NCBI GenBank assembly: GCA_017609645.1
Contig: JAFCDQ010000001.1
Span: 515,718-579,717 of the forward strand
Reading direction: 5' to 3'
Source of the DNA: Candidatus Woesearchaeota archaeon
Lineage (GTDB): Archaea > Nanobdellota > Nanobdellia > Woesearchaeales > ARS49
DNA: 64,000 bases
The stretch's first letter is position 1; each line of letters opens with the position of its first letter. This document shows, piece after piece, positions 26,622 to 37,010 of the stretch. The position numbers were made by a program, and so were the translations under genes. Under the pieces are notes generated by a model. That model worked only from the letters and a program-made list of their open reading frames with translations. It searched no databases and was not told the origin of the DNA.

Positions 26622-27411
26622 CTTTCTTCAAATCATTTATGAATTCTTTTGCTCTCTTCTTGTACTTAGAGAATTCATTTCCAGAAATCTTAGTCAATTC
26701 CCTGTGCATAATTTTCTTTGCAAGTTTATAGAAAAATTCCATTGTGATGACATGCTTTTTGTTAAGCAGACCTCTCTTCACTAATTTCTGATCAAGCAAG
26801 CCAGGAACCATTTTAGGAATAGGAGGGACTTCTCCCATTTTCATCAAAGCAGCATGTGACGCATCAATCACTGCCCAATACAAATCAAGAGTGGCCTGCA
26901 CAATATGCCATTCTGCATTCAAAACAGAAGCAGGAGCTCTTGTAAAATAAGTCCAAATACTTTCTTTTGTCGGTCGAATTTTTCCCTGAAACAAAAGCTG
27001 CTGAGCAGGTTCAAAAATACCCACATCAAACAAAGGAACGCCATCTCTTAACATATTAATTACAATTGGATCTCCATTACGAACACTTTCCCAAAAAGAA
27101 GTCAATTTTAATGTTGTAATATGCAGTCTTTTGCTTATTTTTGAGGCGGTGTTTTCTACAATCACCCTATATGATTGAATAACTTCTGGGCTTAGAATTT
27201 GAGTTAAATCGTCAATAAGCAATAAAACATCAATATCTGGCTCATAAACAGGATGCTCAACACGAGCGGTGCTTCCAAACAAAATTGCTGACTTTAAGAA
27301 TGTCTTAAGCTCTACTTCCAAAGCAAGCGCAAACTTTTTTGCAAGCTCATAGTCTGTACTAATAAATTTAGGAATATTAGGATGTTTTCTTTTATCTACC
27401 TTGAACTTCAT
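26605..27411 (-). CDS. Nucleotidyltransferase-domain protein (MNT-type) with helical HEPN-like C-terminus
   Basis: AILFGSTARVEHPVYEPDIDVLLLIDD; C-terminal helical region; paralogous to 23090-24949. Confidence 0.75.
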   Translation of the reverse strand: MKFKVDKRKHPNIPKFISTDYELAKKFALALEVELKTFLKSAILFGSTARVEHPVYEPDIDVLLLIDDLTQILSPEVIQSYRVIVENTASKISKRLHITTLKLTSFWESVRNGDPIVINMLRDGVPLFDVGIFEPAQQLLFQGKIRPTKESIWTYFTRAPASVLNAEWHIVQATLDLYWAVIDASHAALMKMGEVPPIPKMVPGLLDQKLVKRGLLNKKHVITMEFFYKLAKKIMHRELTKISGNEFSKYKKRAKEFINDLKKVVERP

Positions 27412-27543
27412 ATTCAGCTTTTTAGTCTTCTGTTTTTAATAGGTTTTACTATCACTTAAAAATGACTATTTGTCCTTGCTAGTGTTTTTCTTAATCCTTA
27501 GTAATTCAAAAAGTTTTTATACTGCCTCTTATCAATTTTTTTA

Positions 27544-28086
27544 ATGAAGACTAACTCAGAAAAAACAGAATTAGAACAATTAATCAAACAAATTCTAAAA
27601 CCAATTGAAAAAATTGAAGAAACAGAATCGCACGAAAATGAAAAAATTGAAGATTTTTTGGAGGAAATTGATATTGATAAAATAGAGGCGGATGAAAAAG
27701 ACTTTTTAGAAAATCTAGATGAAAATGAAGGAACTTATAATTTATTTATGAAAGAAGTAATGCCTGATTCTTATAAATTAAGATTTGGCTATGGCGGTGA
27801 AGCTTTTGAAGGTTATTATGACAGTGTAATTGAAAGCGTCAGAAAAACAAAAGGAACGTCCTTTAGCAGCATGGGCGCAGAATATGAATACGAAACTCTG
27901 CAAAACTCTCTTGTAATAATAAGATGCGCTAAAGAATTCAAATCAGATGCTTTAGTCCTTGATTCATCAAAAAAAGCTTGTGTAGAAGCAGCCAAAGCAC
28001 AAAGCTTGACATGGTGGCAGGTACTTTATGAATTAGAGAGCAAAGTTATTTTTTGTACACAAAATATAGGTGGTCCGTCCTTTTAA
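27544..28086 (+). CDS. Hypothetical acidic protein
   Basis: 180-aa ORF. Confidence 0.5.
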   Translation: MKTNSEKTELEQLIKQILKPIEKIEETESHENEKIEDFLEEIDIDKIEADEKDFLENLDENEGTYNLFMKEVMPDSYKLRFGYGGEAFEGYYDSVIESVRKTKGTSFSSMGAEYEYETLQNSLVIIRCAKEFKSDALVLDSSKKACVEAAKAQSLTWWQVLYELESKVIFCTQNIGGPSF

Positions 28087-28663
28087 GAAAGCCTCGAGTA
28101 TCATTTTCAAAATTCTTTAAGTGGACAAAATCCTTATTGTGAAATTCAATTAATTTTTCTATAGTGCTTATTACTTGTTTGTGCGCAGGAAAACTAATGG
28201 TTTCAGGTACATATAAAGCAATTTTTGCTTTTGTCCTCAATAATTTTGGCAGTTTTTTGATGATCCCTTGCGCGCCTCTATAGTCTCGAATATACGTAGG
28301 GTCAATAAAGAAAAAAGAGTTTTCATCTGCAGCTCTTAAATATTTTTTAAAGCTTTTTTGCCATTCACTGTTAATTTCCACATTTTCAAAAACATTTTTT
28401 ATGACTTCACTTAATTTTTTCTTTCTTTCTTTGTCTTTCTCATTTAAGTGTGCTTCATAGCTTTCTGTTCTTTTTTGTATTGTGTTCAAAACAAGAAAAC
28501 TTGATCCTTCATATGATTCGCCATTTTCTAGTCTATAAATGCCTTCTCCTGAATGGAATTCAAAAAATTTAAAATGATTTTTATTAGATGTATCTGAAAC
28601 AAAAAGCCAAAGATTATATTTCTTGAATTCTTCAGTTTGATTATTGGGAGTATATCCGACCAT
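28046..28663 (-). CDS. Hypothetical protein
   Basis: 205-aa ORF adjacent to the NUDIX gene. Confidence 0.5.
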   Translation of the reverse strand: MVGYTPNNQTEEFKKYNLWLFVSDTSNKNHFKFFEFHSGEGIYRLENGESYEGSSFLVLNTIQKRTESYEAHLNEKDKERKKKLSEVIKNVFENVEINSEWQKSFKKYLRAADENSFFFIDPTYIRDYRGAQGIIKKLPKLLRTKAKIALYVPETISFPAHKQVISTIEKLIEFHNKDFVHLKNFENDTRGFLKRTDHLYFVYKK

Positions 28664-28664
28664 T

Positions 28665-29369
28665 TTACTTTACTTTCATGTCTGTTAATTCACCATTGCC
28701 CTTGTCAGTCATCATCACTTCCTTATATGTAAATCTCTTGTCAAGAAGTTCTTTAATCATGAGCGTATCAGAAGGAATTATCTTTGCTGGAAGGTTGTTT
28801 AAGTCGAACCAGTCAAGTTCACCTTCTTCTCCGTGGTTCAAGTCTGTTTTTTTGGTGGATAACTCACATAAGAATAAAACAAACGCGTGCTTCACTAAAT
28901 CTTTTTCTTTTACTCTCTCATGTAAAACTCCGCGAATTCCTTCAAAACTACAATCAAGTCCTGTCTCTTCTTTAGCTTCTCGCAGAGCGCATTCTTCTAT
29001 AGATTCATTTAATCTTAATTTGCCGCCAATCATTCCCCAATAACCCTGATAGGGTCTTTTAGCTCTTCTCAACAAACAAATTTTATTCTTATTTGTTATA
29101 GCCGCCACAATTACTGTCAAAGGACCTTTTTCTTTTCCTGTAATATGTGCAAAAAAAGGAATCATTTGTTCTGCTTCTTTTGTTAAAAGATAATATTCAC
29201 CATCTTTTTCAAGAATTTTCTCTTTAAGCATAGCATTTAAGTGATAACTGAGAGAATTTGAAGGTATGTTGAGAATTTTTTCTATTTCATTAAATTTCAA
29301 CATTCTTTTTTTTACAAATAGATTGAATATTTCTTCTCTTTCCTTTTTAGCAAGATTTTTTTCCATCAT
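28665..29369 (-). CDS. HTH-NUDIX fusion protein
   Basis: N-term winged HTH (NIPSNSLSYHLNAMLKE), NUDIX box GGKLRLNESIEECALREAKEETGL. Confidence 0.88.
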   Translation of the reverse strand: MMEKNLAKKEREEIFNLFVKKRMLKFNEIEKILNIPSNSLSYHLNAMLKEKILEKDGEYYLLTKEAEQMIPFFAHITGKEKGPLTVIVAAITNKNKICLLRRAKRPYQGYWGMIGGKLRLNESIEECALREAKEETGLDCSFEGIRGVLHERVKEKDLVKHAFVLFLCELSTKKTDLNHGEEGELDWFDLNNLPAKIIPSDTLMIKELLDKRFTYKEVMMTDKGNGELTDMKVK

Positions 29370-29427
29370 TTTGTTTAAAGAACAAATTCCTTAATATAAT
29401 TTTCCTCAAGAAAGTTTGAGTATGGTT

Positions 29428-30141
29428 TCAATTTTCTTCTACTTTTTCTAACACAAAAGCTCTATTTCTCTTATCGCTATCAGGAAAAGGCTGTCTGTAG
29501 CATTGTATTGAAGTGTCAACCCATGCCTTGAAACCAAGTTTTTTTACAGCATCCTCAAAAAAAGAAATTGATTCTGAAAGAACTTTGTAAGGTTTTCTAA
29601 AACTTACTCTCTCTATGACATCTCTTTTCACAAGACAACAGCTTAATGCCGCAGCACCCACTTCAATCATCATTTCCTGAATTAATGCTTCTGGTCTTAA
29701 TAAATTAAGAAAACCTTCGTGTTCAGAAACTTTGTAAATAGGAGGGGCAAAAATCTTTTCTCCTGCAATTATCATGAAATTCAAGTAAGCCGCAGTTATT
29801 ATCTCCTTATCTTTTTCTAATAATTTAACTAAAATATTTCTTGGCAGAATCATATCTGAATCAAGAAACAAAATATGATCATAATTCTTATTTGTTATAA
29901 AATACTCTCGGGCCAAGTTTTTATTACTTATTGCCTGTTCTAATTCTTTTAAACATTCTTCTGAATTCTTAAGAACTTTAAATTTCGTTTCTGTCAGTTT
30001 CATAAAATATTTATAATTTCTTTTTGAAATTAAAAAAACCACATCAAATTTACCTTTTAATTTCTTGAATTGTGCTGTGAACTTGTCAAATAAATGCACA
30101 TTATTATCGTCAGGACTTACCACAATCAATGTTTTTGCCAT
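29428..30141 (-). CDS. Glycosyltransferase-like protein (GT-A fold)
   Basis: YDHILFLDSDMILPRNILVKLLE. Confidence 0.65.
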   Translation of the reverse strand: MAKTLIVVSPDDNNVHLFDKFTAQFKKLKGKFDVVFLISKRNYKYFMKLTETKFKVLKNSEECLKELEQAISNKNLAREYFITNKNYDHILFLDSDMILPRNILVKLLEKDKEIITAAYLNFMIIAGEKIFAPPIYKVSEHEGFLNLLRPEALIQEMMIEVGAAALSCCLVKRDVIERVSFRKPYKVLSESISFFEDAVKKLGFKAWVDTSIQCYRQPFPDSDKRNRAFVLEKVEEN

Positions 30142-30234
30142 TTTAACTAGATTTATAGGCTCTGTTTTAAATATTTTGTTTTTTCAGAAGAGAAAAGCTT
30201 AAAAAAAGACCTGGAATCCCTCTTTTAATAGGGG

Positions 30235-30747
30235 TTGAAGATGAATAAAACTATTGATGATTTATTTGAAGATATTTTCAGATATAAAGAATATAATAAA
30301 CAATTCAAACGCAAGGTTTTGGGTGATTGTGAATTTGTCAGACCTATTGGAGAGTTTGAAAAAAATATGCCTTATATTATTTCTAATCTTCAATATACTG
30401 TGCAAAAGACTTTAGATCATTTTGATAATTGCGAAAAAGTTGAAAATTGGCTTTATAAGATTATCACTAAAATTGATGCAGCGCTTGTTCAGAATATAGA
30501 GAATACTGAACGTTTGCCTAAATATTTAGATAAGTTGAAGTTCATAGAAGAACATCATAAGAAATTTAACAAAGAGAATGGAAAATTAACGAAAGAACTC
30601 TGCCGTATCACAAATAAAATTGTTGAAAGTAAAATAAATTTTTATTCAGCATGTAAAATCGTTTTTCAACATGTTGAACAGTTAGAAAAAGCATATAAGA
30701 AGAATATTTTTTATTCTTTTAAGAAATTTTTCAAAAAAGCTAGTTAA
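30235..30747 (+). CDS. Hypothetical helical protein
   Basis: 170-aa ORF, likely co-transcribed with the CYTH gene. Confidence 0.5.
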   Translation: MKMNKTIDDLFEDIFRYKEYNKQFKRKVLGDCEFVRPIGEFEKNMPYIISNLQYTVQKTLDHFDNCEKVENWLYKIITKIDAALVQNIENTERLPKYLDKLKFIEEHHKKFNKENGKLTKELCRITNKIVESKINFYSACKIVFQHVEQLEKAYKKNIFYSFKKFFKKAS

Positions 30748-30748
30748 G

Positions 30749-31276
30749 ATGAAAGAAATTGAAATAAAATCATTGCTCACAAGAGAGAAATATGACTCAC
30801 TTAAAGAAATTCTTCCCCAGAAATTCAAAAAGATTAATGAAGATTCTATAACTACAGTTCGTTTCAAACCAAAAGACATTAGAGTAAGATTTTCTGACAA
30901 GATTAATGAACTTGTTTTTAAAGATGGAGATCCAACTACTTTTTCCAGAAACGAGATTTCTATTAATCTCAAGGACAGGGATGAATGTCAGAAAATGATT
31001 TCTTTGCTTAGACATATTGGATTTAATGATGATCCTGCGTGGATTCAGCACAAGCATGAGTTTATTTGTGAACATAATGGCCATGAATACACTCTTTCTC
31101 TACAGCATATAGAGAATTTTGCTTATTTACTTGAAGCAGAGATTATTGCTGATTCTGAAGAGCAGCATATTTCAAATCTTAAACAGATATTAACTGATTT
31201 AGATTGTACGATTATTGATGCAGAAGAGTTTAAAGCTAAGATAAATGAGTATATTAAGAATTTCTCAAAGAAATAA
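30749..31276 (+). CDS. CYTH-like domain protein
   Basis: MKEIEIKSLL start, VRFKPKDIRVRFSD, LLEAEI motifs. Confidence 0.6.
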   Translation: MKEIEIKSLLTREKYDSLKEILPQKFKKINEDSITTVRFKPKDIRVRFSDKINELVFKDGDPTTFSRNEISINLKDRDECQKMISLLRHIGFNDDPAWIQHKHEFICEHNGHEYTLSLQHIENFAYLLEAEIIADSEEQHISNLKQILTDLDCTIIDAEEFKAKINEYIKNFSKK

Positions 31277-31402
31277 TTATTCTTCCTCTTCTTCTGCTTT
31301 TTTCTTAAGTTCTTCTAATTCTTCGTCATCTTTCTTCTCTATCTCTTCCCATAACTCTTTGACTTCGTCTTCTTCACTCTTTTTTTTCTTTTCTTCAGTC
31401 AT
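31277..31402 (-). CDS. Short charged ORF directly downstream of rps7
   Basis: MTEEKKKKSEEDEVKELWEEIEKKDDEELEELKKKAEEEEE*; starts 8 nt after the rps7 stop; absent from the supplied ORF track. Confidence 0.4.
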   Translation of the reverse strand: MTEEKKKKSEEDEVKELWEEIEKKDDEELEELKKKAEEEEE

Positions 31403-31409
31403 TTTAGAA

Positions 31410-32006
31410 TTATCTGCTTGCGTCAGCTTGTCTTTCAATTTCAAGTTTTTTCTTGATTGCTATACTCTTATTCTGATCTAATTGGAAAGCAGCAAGCAAT
31501 TCCTCTGCCAGAGCTTGAGGAAAACTTTTCTTCTTATTAAAACATTTCTCATAAGTGCCCTGAGCAAAAAACTTAAGAGCAATATCAATTCTTCTCTGAG
31601 GAGCACAATCAACAGCTTTAGGATATCTTGCTCCGCCGTATTCAATCGTAACAATTTCTTCACGAGGTGCTGCATTTTCTATGGCCTTAACAAAAATTTC
31701 AATAGGATTCTTGCTTATTTTTTTCTCTAAAATCTTGAATGCTTCTTCAACATTTTTATATGTCTTAGGAGCAGCTCCACAGCAATGCCCAGAACTCTTT
31801 TTATGTTTCTTACCCTTATGGCCAGGCACCATAAGCCTGTTAATCAATCTCTCAACAATAAAAGTTCTGCTTTTATGAAATCTCTTACCAGCATATCTTG
31901 CGCCAGTCTTTGGCACAATTCTTGGAGCCAGAGAAATATATTTTTGCAAACCTTTATCCTCTACCGTGATTTCTTCAACACCCCATCTGTTAAATGCTTT
32001 AATCAT
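31410..32006 (-). CDS. rps7: 30S ribosomal protein S7 (uS7)
   Basis: KAFNRWGVEEI, GARYPKAVDCAPQRRIDIALKF; internal Met start avoids overlap with rps12. Confidence 0.93.
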   Translation of the reverse strand: MIKAFNRWGVEEITVEDKGLQKYISLAPRIVPKTGARYAGKRFHKSRTFIVERLINRLMVPGHKGKKHKKSSGHCCGAAPKTYKNVEEAFKILEKKISKNPIEIFVKAIENAAPREEIVTIEYGGARYPKAVDCAPQRRIDIALKFFAQGTYEKCFNKKKSFPQALAEELLAAFQLDQNKSIAIKKKLEIERQADASR

Positions 32007-32010
32007 ATTA

Positions 32011-32448
32011 TCACTTTCTTGCTTTCTCAATCTTGCCTTTTAACAAGGCATTAAGACTTTGATCATTAACTTTCAAAACTTGCCATCTCACACCAGGAAT
32101 ATCGCCTTTAGACTTGCCTTTCTTTCCGCCAATACATTCAACCATTACTTCATCATGTTCATCAACAAGCTTTTGCGCGCCATCACCTGGCAAAAACGCA
32201 GTAATCTGCCTTCCATTCTTGACTAACTGAACTCTGACACACTTTCTCATAGCGCTGTTAGGCTGCTTAGCTTCTAATTGAATCTTCTCAAGAACAATAC
32301 CTTTTGCCTGGCTTGAACCAACTAAAGGATCTGCTTTCTTCTTTAAACCGTAAATCTTCCTAACATAACTCTCTTTAAGCAAAAGACTGTTGTGTCTTCT
32401 TTTTTGCAATGCCTTTGCTGTATTCAATCCTTGGGATTTATTTGCCAT
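32011..32448 (-). CDS. rps12: 30S ribosomal protein S12 (uS12)
   Basis: [31 protein letters not shown]. Confidence 0.97.
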   Translation of the reverse strand: MANKSQGLNTAKALQKRRHNSLLLKESYVRKIYGLKKKADPLVGSSQAKGIVLEKIQLEAKQPNSAMRKCVRVQLVKNGRQITAFLPGDGAQKLVDEHDEVMVECIGGKKGKSKGDIPGVRWQVLKVNDQSLNALLKGKIEKARK

Positions 32449-32458
32449 TTTATTTTTG

Positions 32459-32872
32459 TTATTTTACCTTCAGTTCTTTAATCGGAAAGAACCTTTGCAC
32501 AATCTGTTCAAATGCACGCAAAATAGATGCGTTTCTGCCTATGAGCAAGCCACGGCTTTTTAAATCTTTTGCTGTCATAGTGACGATGCCGTCTTCTTCC
32601 TGAACATCTTCCAATTGAATAGGCGCCACCAGACTTTTAATGAATTCTTCCACTTTATCGCTATGGCCGGCAATCTTAATCTTAGTTTTCAGATTTCTCT
32701 CAAGATGCTTGACATTAATTCCTTTAGGGCCGACAGCAGTGCCTACATCACTCATTTTGACAATATAAATGACTTGGTTCTCCTGCAAAATACAGTCTTT
32801 AGCTGCAACTTTAGTAATATTTTCAAAAATTGTGATAAAATGCATTGCTTTAGCGTCGTAAACTTTCTTCAT
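32459..32872 (-). CDS. nusA: Archaeal NusA-like KH-domain transcription factor
   Basis: [36 protein letters not shown]; operon position. Confidence 0.9.
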   Translation of the reverse strand: MKKVYDAKAMHFITIFENITKVAAKDCILQENQVIYIVKMSDVGTAVGPKGINVKHLERNLKTKIKIAGHSDKVEEFIKSLVAPIQLEDVQEEDGIVTMTAKDLKSRGLLIGRNASILRAFEQIVQRFFPIKELKVK

Positions 32873-33144
32873 TTGAGAACTCCTAGAACAGAGACAAAAA
32901 ATTGTTTTTTACATAATACACCTAACTCTTCATTACTAAACTCAGAAATTTCGACTTTCACGCCAGCTAATTTGCATTTTCTTTCTAACTCTTCTTTTAT
33001 TTCATCAGAAATATTTTTAGCTAAAATAATCTTTTCCAGCTTGTTACTTAAAAGTTTTCTTTTAGTTTCATTCAAGCCAAGAACTATCTTTTTCTCAGCA
33101 AATTTTTTCTTTAATTCTTCTGCGAAATCTTCATTTTTTGCCAT
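32869..33144 (-). CDS. L30e/L7Ae-like protein
   Basis: 91-aa ORF between rpoA2 and nusA, the canonical L30e position. Confidence 0.75.
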   Translation of the reverse strand: MAKNEDFAEELKKKFAEKKIVLGLNETKRKLLSNKLEKIILAKNISDEIKEELERKCKLAGVKVEISEFSNEELGVLCKKQFFVSVLGVLK

Positions 33145-33146
33145 TT

Positions 33147-34301
<1,155 letters not shown>

Positions 34302-37004
34302 TCATTTAGCTAATTTGTTTAACCTTTCAATATCGATAATACCATTTTCAGATCTTGAAACATCAATATTATCCTCGCCATACAAGAATTGAATAATTCT
34401 TCCATTAGCATCTCTAACTGTTCCGTCGTACTCAACTCTCAAATCCTGCAAAGTATTTGCTAATCTTCTGTATAAATAACCTGACTTAGGAGTTCTTAAA
34501 GCAGTATCCATTAAAGCATCCCTGCCTGTCATGGCAATAAAAAATAATTCATGAGGTTTTAAACCCTGTTTGAAACCAATACTCACAAAACCATGAGCTT
34601 TAGTTCCAAGATCGCCTTTACTAAAACAACTTAAAGTTCTTCCTTTGTAACCTTTTTCAATCCTTTTACCTCTTAATGCCTGCTGACCGACACAAGCAGC
34701 CATCTGAACAATATTCAAAATATTACCTCTAGCTCCTGAATTAATCATTGCAACTGTCTGATTTGTTTTATCATCAACGTGATCCTTAACAACTTTACCA
34801 ATAGCATTTCTTGCTTTGTTAAGTCTTTCAAGAATCTTAAGCTCTAAAGTTTCTGCAATACTTCGTCCAGGAAATGCTTCTAAATCATTTGCTTTATATT
34901 GGTCAATAAATTCCTGCACTTCTGCTTCAGCATCTGTTAAAATCTTATTAATTTCTTCAGTAGCGCGGTCTGGCAAATCCTCATCAGCTAAACCAGATGT
35001 TAAACCGCAAATCATCAAATATTCACAGCCAAGTTTTTCAATCTGGTGCAGGATTTCAACAGTCTTTGCAGGACCATAATTCTTATGCAAAGTCCTTAAC
35101 AACAAACCTTCACCTTCTCCGCCAATAGATTTACTATCAATATAACCTTTGACAATTTTTCCATCTTCAATAATAATTTCATCGCCTGATTTAGTCTTGC
35201 CAATATAATCACAACCTTCAGGAAGCAGATAACTAAATATTTCATTTCCATTCAATTCCTTCTTGTTAGGAAATTTTGAAAAATCAGTCACGCCAACAGA
35301 ACAAAGCAATTGCATTGCATCTTCTTTTAACATCTTGCCTCTCTTAGTTAACAAATAATTACCGGAAATAGCATCCTGAATACAGCCAATAACACTTAAA
35401 CCATACCTAGGACTGATGATTTGTGTCTGCACTTCCATCAAAATTTCAGCTTCTGCTCTAGACTCTTCTGTCTGAGGAATATGAAGATTCATCTCATCAC
35501 CATCAAAGTCTGCATTATATGGATTACATACTGCTGGATTGATTCTTAATGTTTTATATGGAAGCACCCTAACTCTGTGGCACATCATACTCATCCTATG
35601 AAGACTTGGCTGCCTGTTAAATAATGCAATATCGCCGTCAAGAAGATGCCTTTCAATAACATAACCTGGTTGAATTTCCTCAAGCAAAGCTTCTTTTGTT
35701 TCTTCAGTAATCTTTTTCTTTTTACCATCAGGCCTGACAACATAATTAGCTCCTGGATATTTTGTTGGGCCTTTTTCAACAAACTTTTTCAAATAATTAA
35801 GATTCCATTCATTCACTGTTTCAGGAACAGTCAATTTTTTAGCAGTAATGTTTGGAACACCAACTTCATTAATTCCAAGCATAGGATCAGGAGAAATAAC
35901 AGTTCTTGCGCAAAAGTTTGTTCTTTTTCCTGCTAGATTGTGTCTGATTCTTCCTTCTTTACTCTTTATTCTCTCAGTAATTGTTTTCAAAGGCTGGCCG
36001 CTCCTGTGTCTTGCAGGAGGCAATTGACTAATAGAATTATCAAAAAAAGTTGTAACATGATACTGTAATAAATCCCAAAGGTCTTCTATAATTATTTCTG
36101 GCGCGCCTGCATTAATATTTTCAAACAATCTCTGATTAATCCTGACAATATCACCTAATTTATGAGTCAAGTCATCCTCACTTCTTTCACCAGATTCAAG
36201 AGTAATAGAAGGTCTCACAGTAACAGGAGGAATTGCTAAAATAGTCAAGACAACCCACTCGGGTCTTGCTGCAATAGGATTTAAACCAAATAATTCACAA
36301 TCATCATCAGTAATCTTTTCCAACCTGGCTCTTATCTCAACAGGACTAATCCTTCTCTCACCTTCAATAAAAGTGGTAGGCTTTTCAAGACTTATCTTTA
36401 ATTGCTTAGATTTACAATGAGGACATTTAGTAGTTGTTTTCAAACCATCAATAATATTCTTCACAGCAATCCATTTAGCTTCCACGCCGTGTTCTTGTTC
36501 AATCTTGCTAAGATATGATTTATATTTTGGAATTTTATCCTGAGGAATAAGAATCCTTCCGCATTCCCTACAAAAACTTCTAAGCATTAATTGAATAACC
36601 CTGACAAATTTCACGTGAATAACAGACCGTGCCAATTCAATATATCCAAAATGGCCGACGCATTCTTTCAACTTTCCGCCGCAAGTCTTACATCTTAGTC
36701 CAGGATCAATAACACCTAATCTTACATCCATCAGACCGCCATCAACAGGATAACCTTCTTTATCATAAAGTTCTGGAGTAACAATTTTAGCAGCGGACAT
36801 CTTCTTGACAATTCTTGGACTTAAAACACCAAAAGAAATATTAGCTACCTGCTTGAAGACTGGCTGATAATGAGATTCTATATTTTCTCTTGAAAGTTTT
36901 TCTTTCTCAATCTTTGAAATAGTCTCTTCACTTTCACTTCTTTCTACTTCTTTCTTTTTTGTTTCTTCATCCAAAATTTCTTCTGCTTTTTTTCTTTTTG
37001 CCAT
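34302..37004 (-). CDS. rpoA1: DNA-directed RNA polymerase subunit A'
   Basis: NADFDGDEMNLHIPQ catalytic motif. Confidence 0.97.
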   Translation of the reverse strand: MAKRKKAEEILDEETKKKEVERSESEETISKIEKEKLSRENIESHYQPVFKQVANISFGVLSPRIVKKMSAAKIVTPELYDKEGYPVDGGLMDVRLGVIDPGLRCKTCGGKLKECVGHFGYIELARSVIHVKFVRVIQLMLRSFCRECGRILIPQDKIPKYKSYLSKIEQEHGVEAKWIAVKNIIDGLKTTTKCPHCKSKQLKISLEKPTTFIEGERRISPVEIRARLEKITDDDCELFGLNPIAARPEWVVLTILAIPPVTVRPSITLESGERSEDDLTHKLGDIVRINQRLFENINAGAPEIIIEDLWDLLQYHVTTFFDNSISQLPPARHRSGQPLKTITERIKSKEGRIRHNLAGKRTNFCARTVISPDPMLGINEVGVPNITAKKLTVPETVNEWNLNYLKKFVEKGPTKYPGANYVVRPDGKKKKITEETKEALLEEIQPGYVIERHLLDGDIALFNRQPSLHRMSMMCHRVRVLPYKTLRINPAVCNPYNADFDGDEMNLHIPQTEESRAEAEILMEVQTQIISPRYGLSVIGCIQDAISGNYLLTKRGKMLKEDAMQLLCSVGVTDFSKFPNKKELNGNEIFSYLLPEGCDYIGKTKSGDEIIIEDGKIVKGYIDSKSIGGEGEGLLLRTLHKNYGPAKTVEILHQIEKLGCEYLMICGLTSGLADEDLPDRATEEINKILTDAEAEVQEFIDQYKANDLEAFPGRSIAETLELKILERLNKARNAIGKVVKDHVDDKTNQTVAMINSGARGNILNIVQMAACVGQQALRGKRIEKGYKGRTLSCFSKGDLGTKAHGFVSIGFKQGLKPHELFFIAMTGRDALMDTALRTPKSGYLYRRLANTLQDLRVEYDGTVRDANGRIIQFLYGEDNIDVSRSENGIIDIERLNKLAK

Positions 37005-37010
37005 TTTAAC

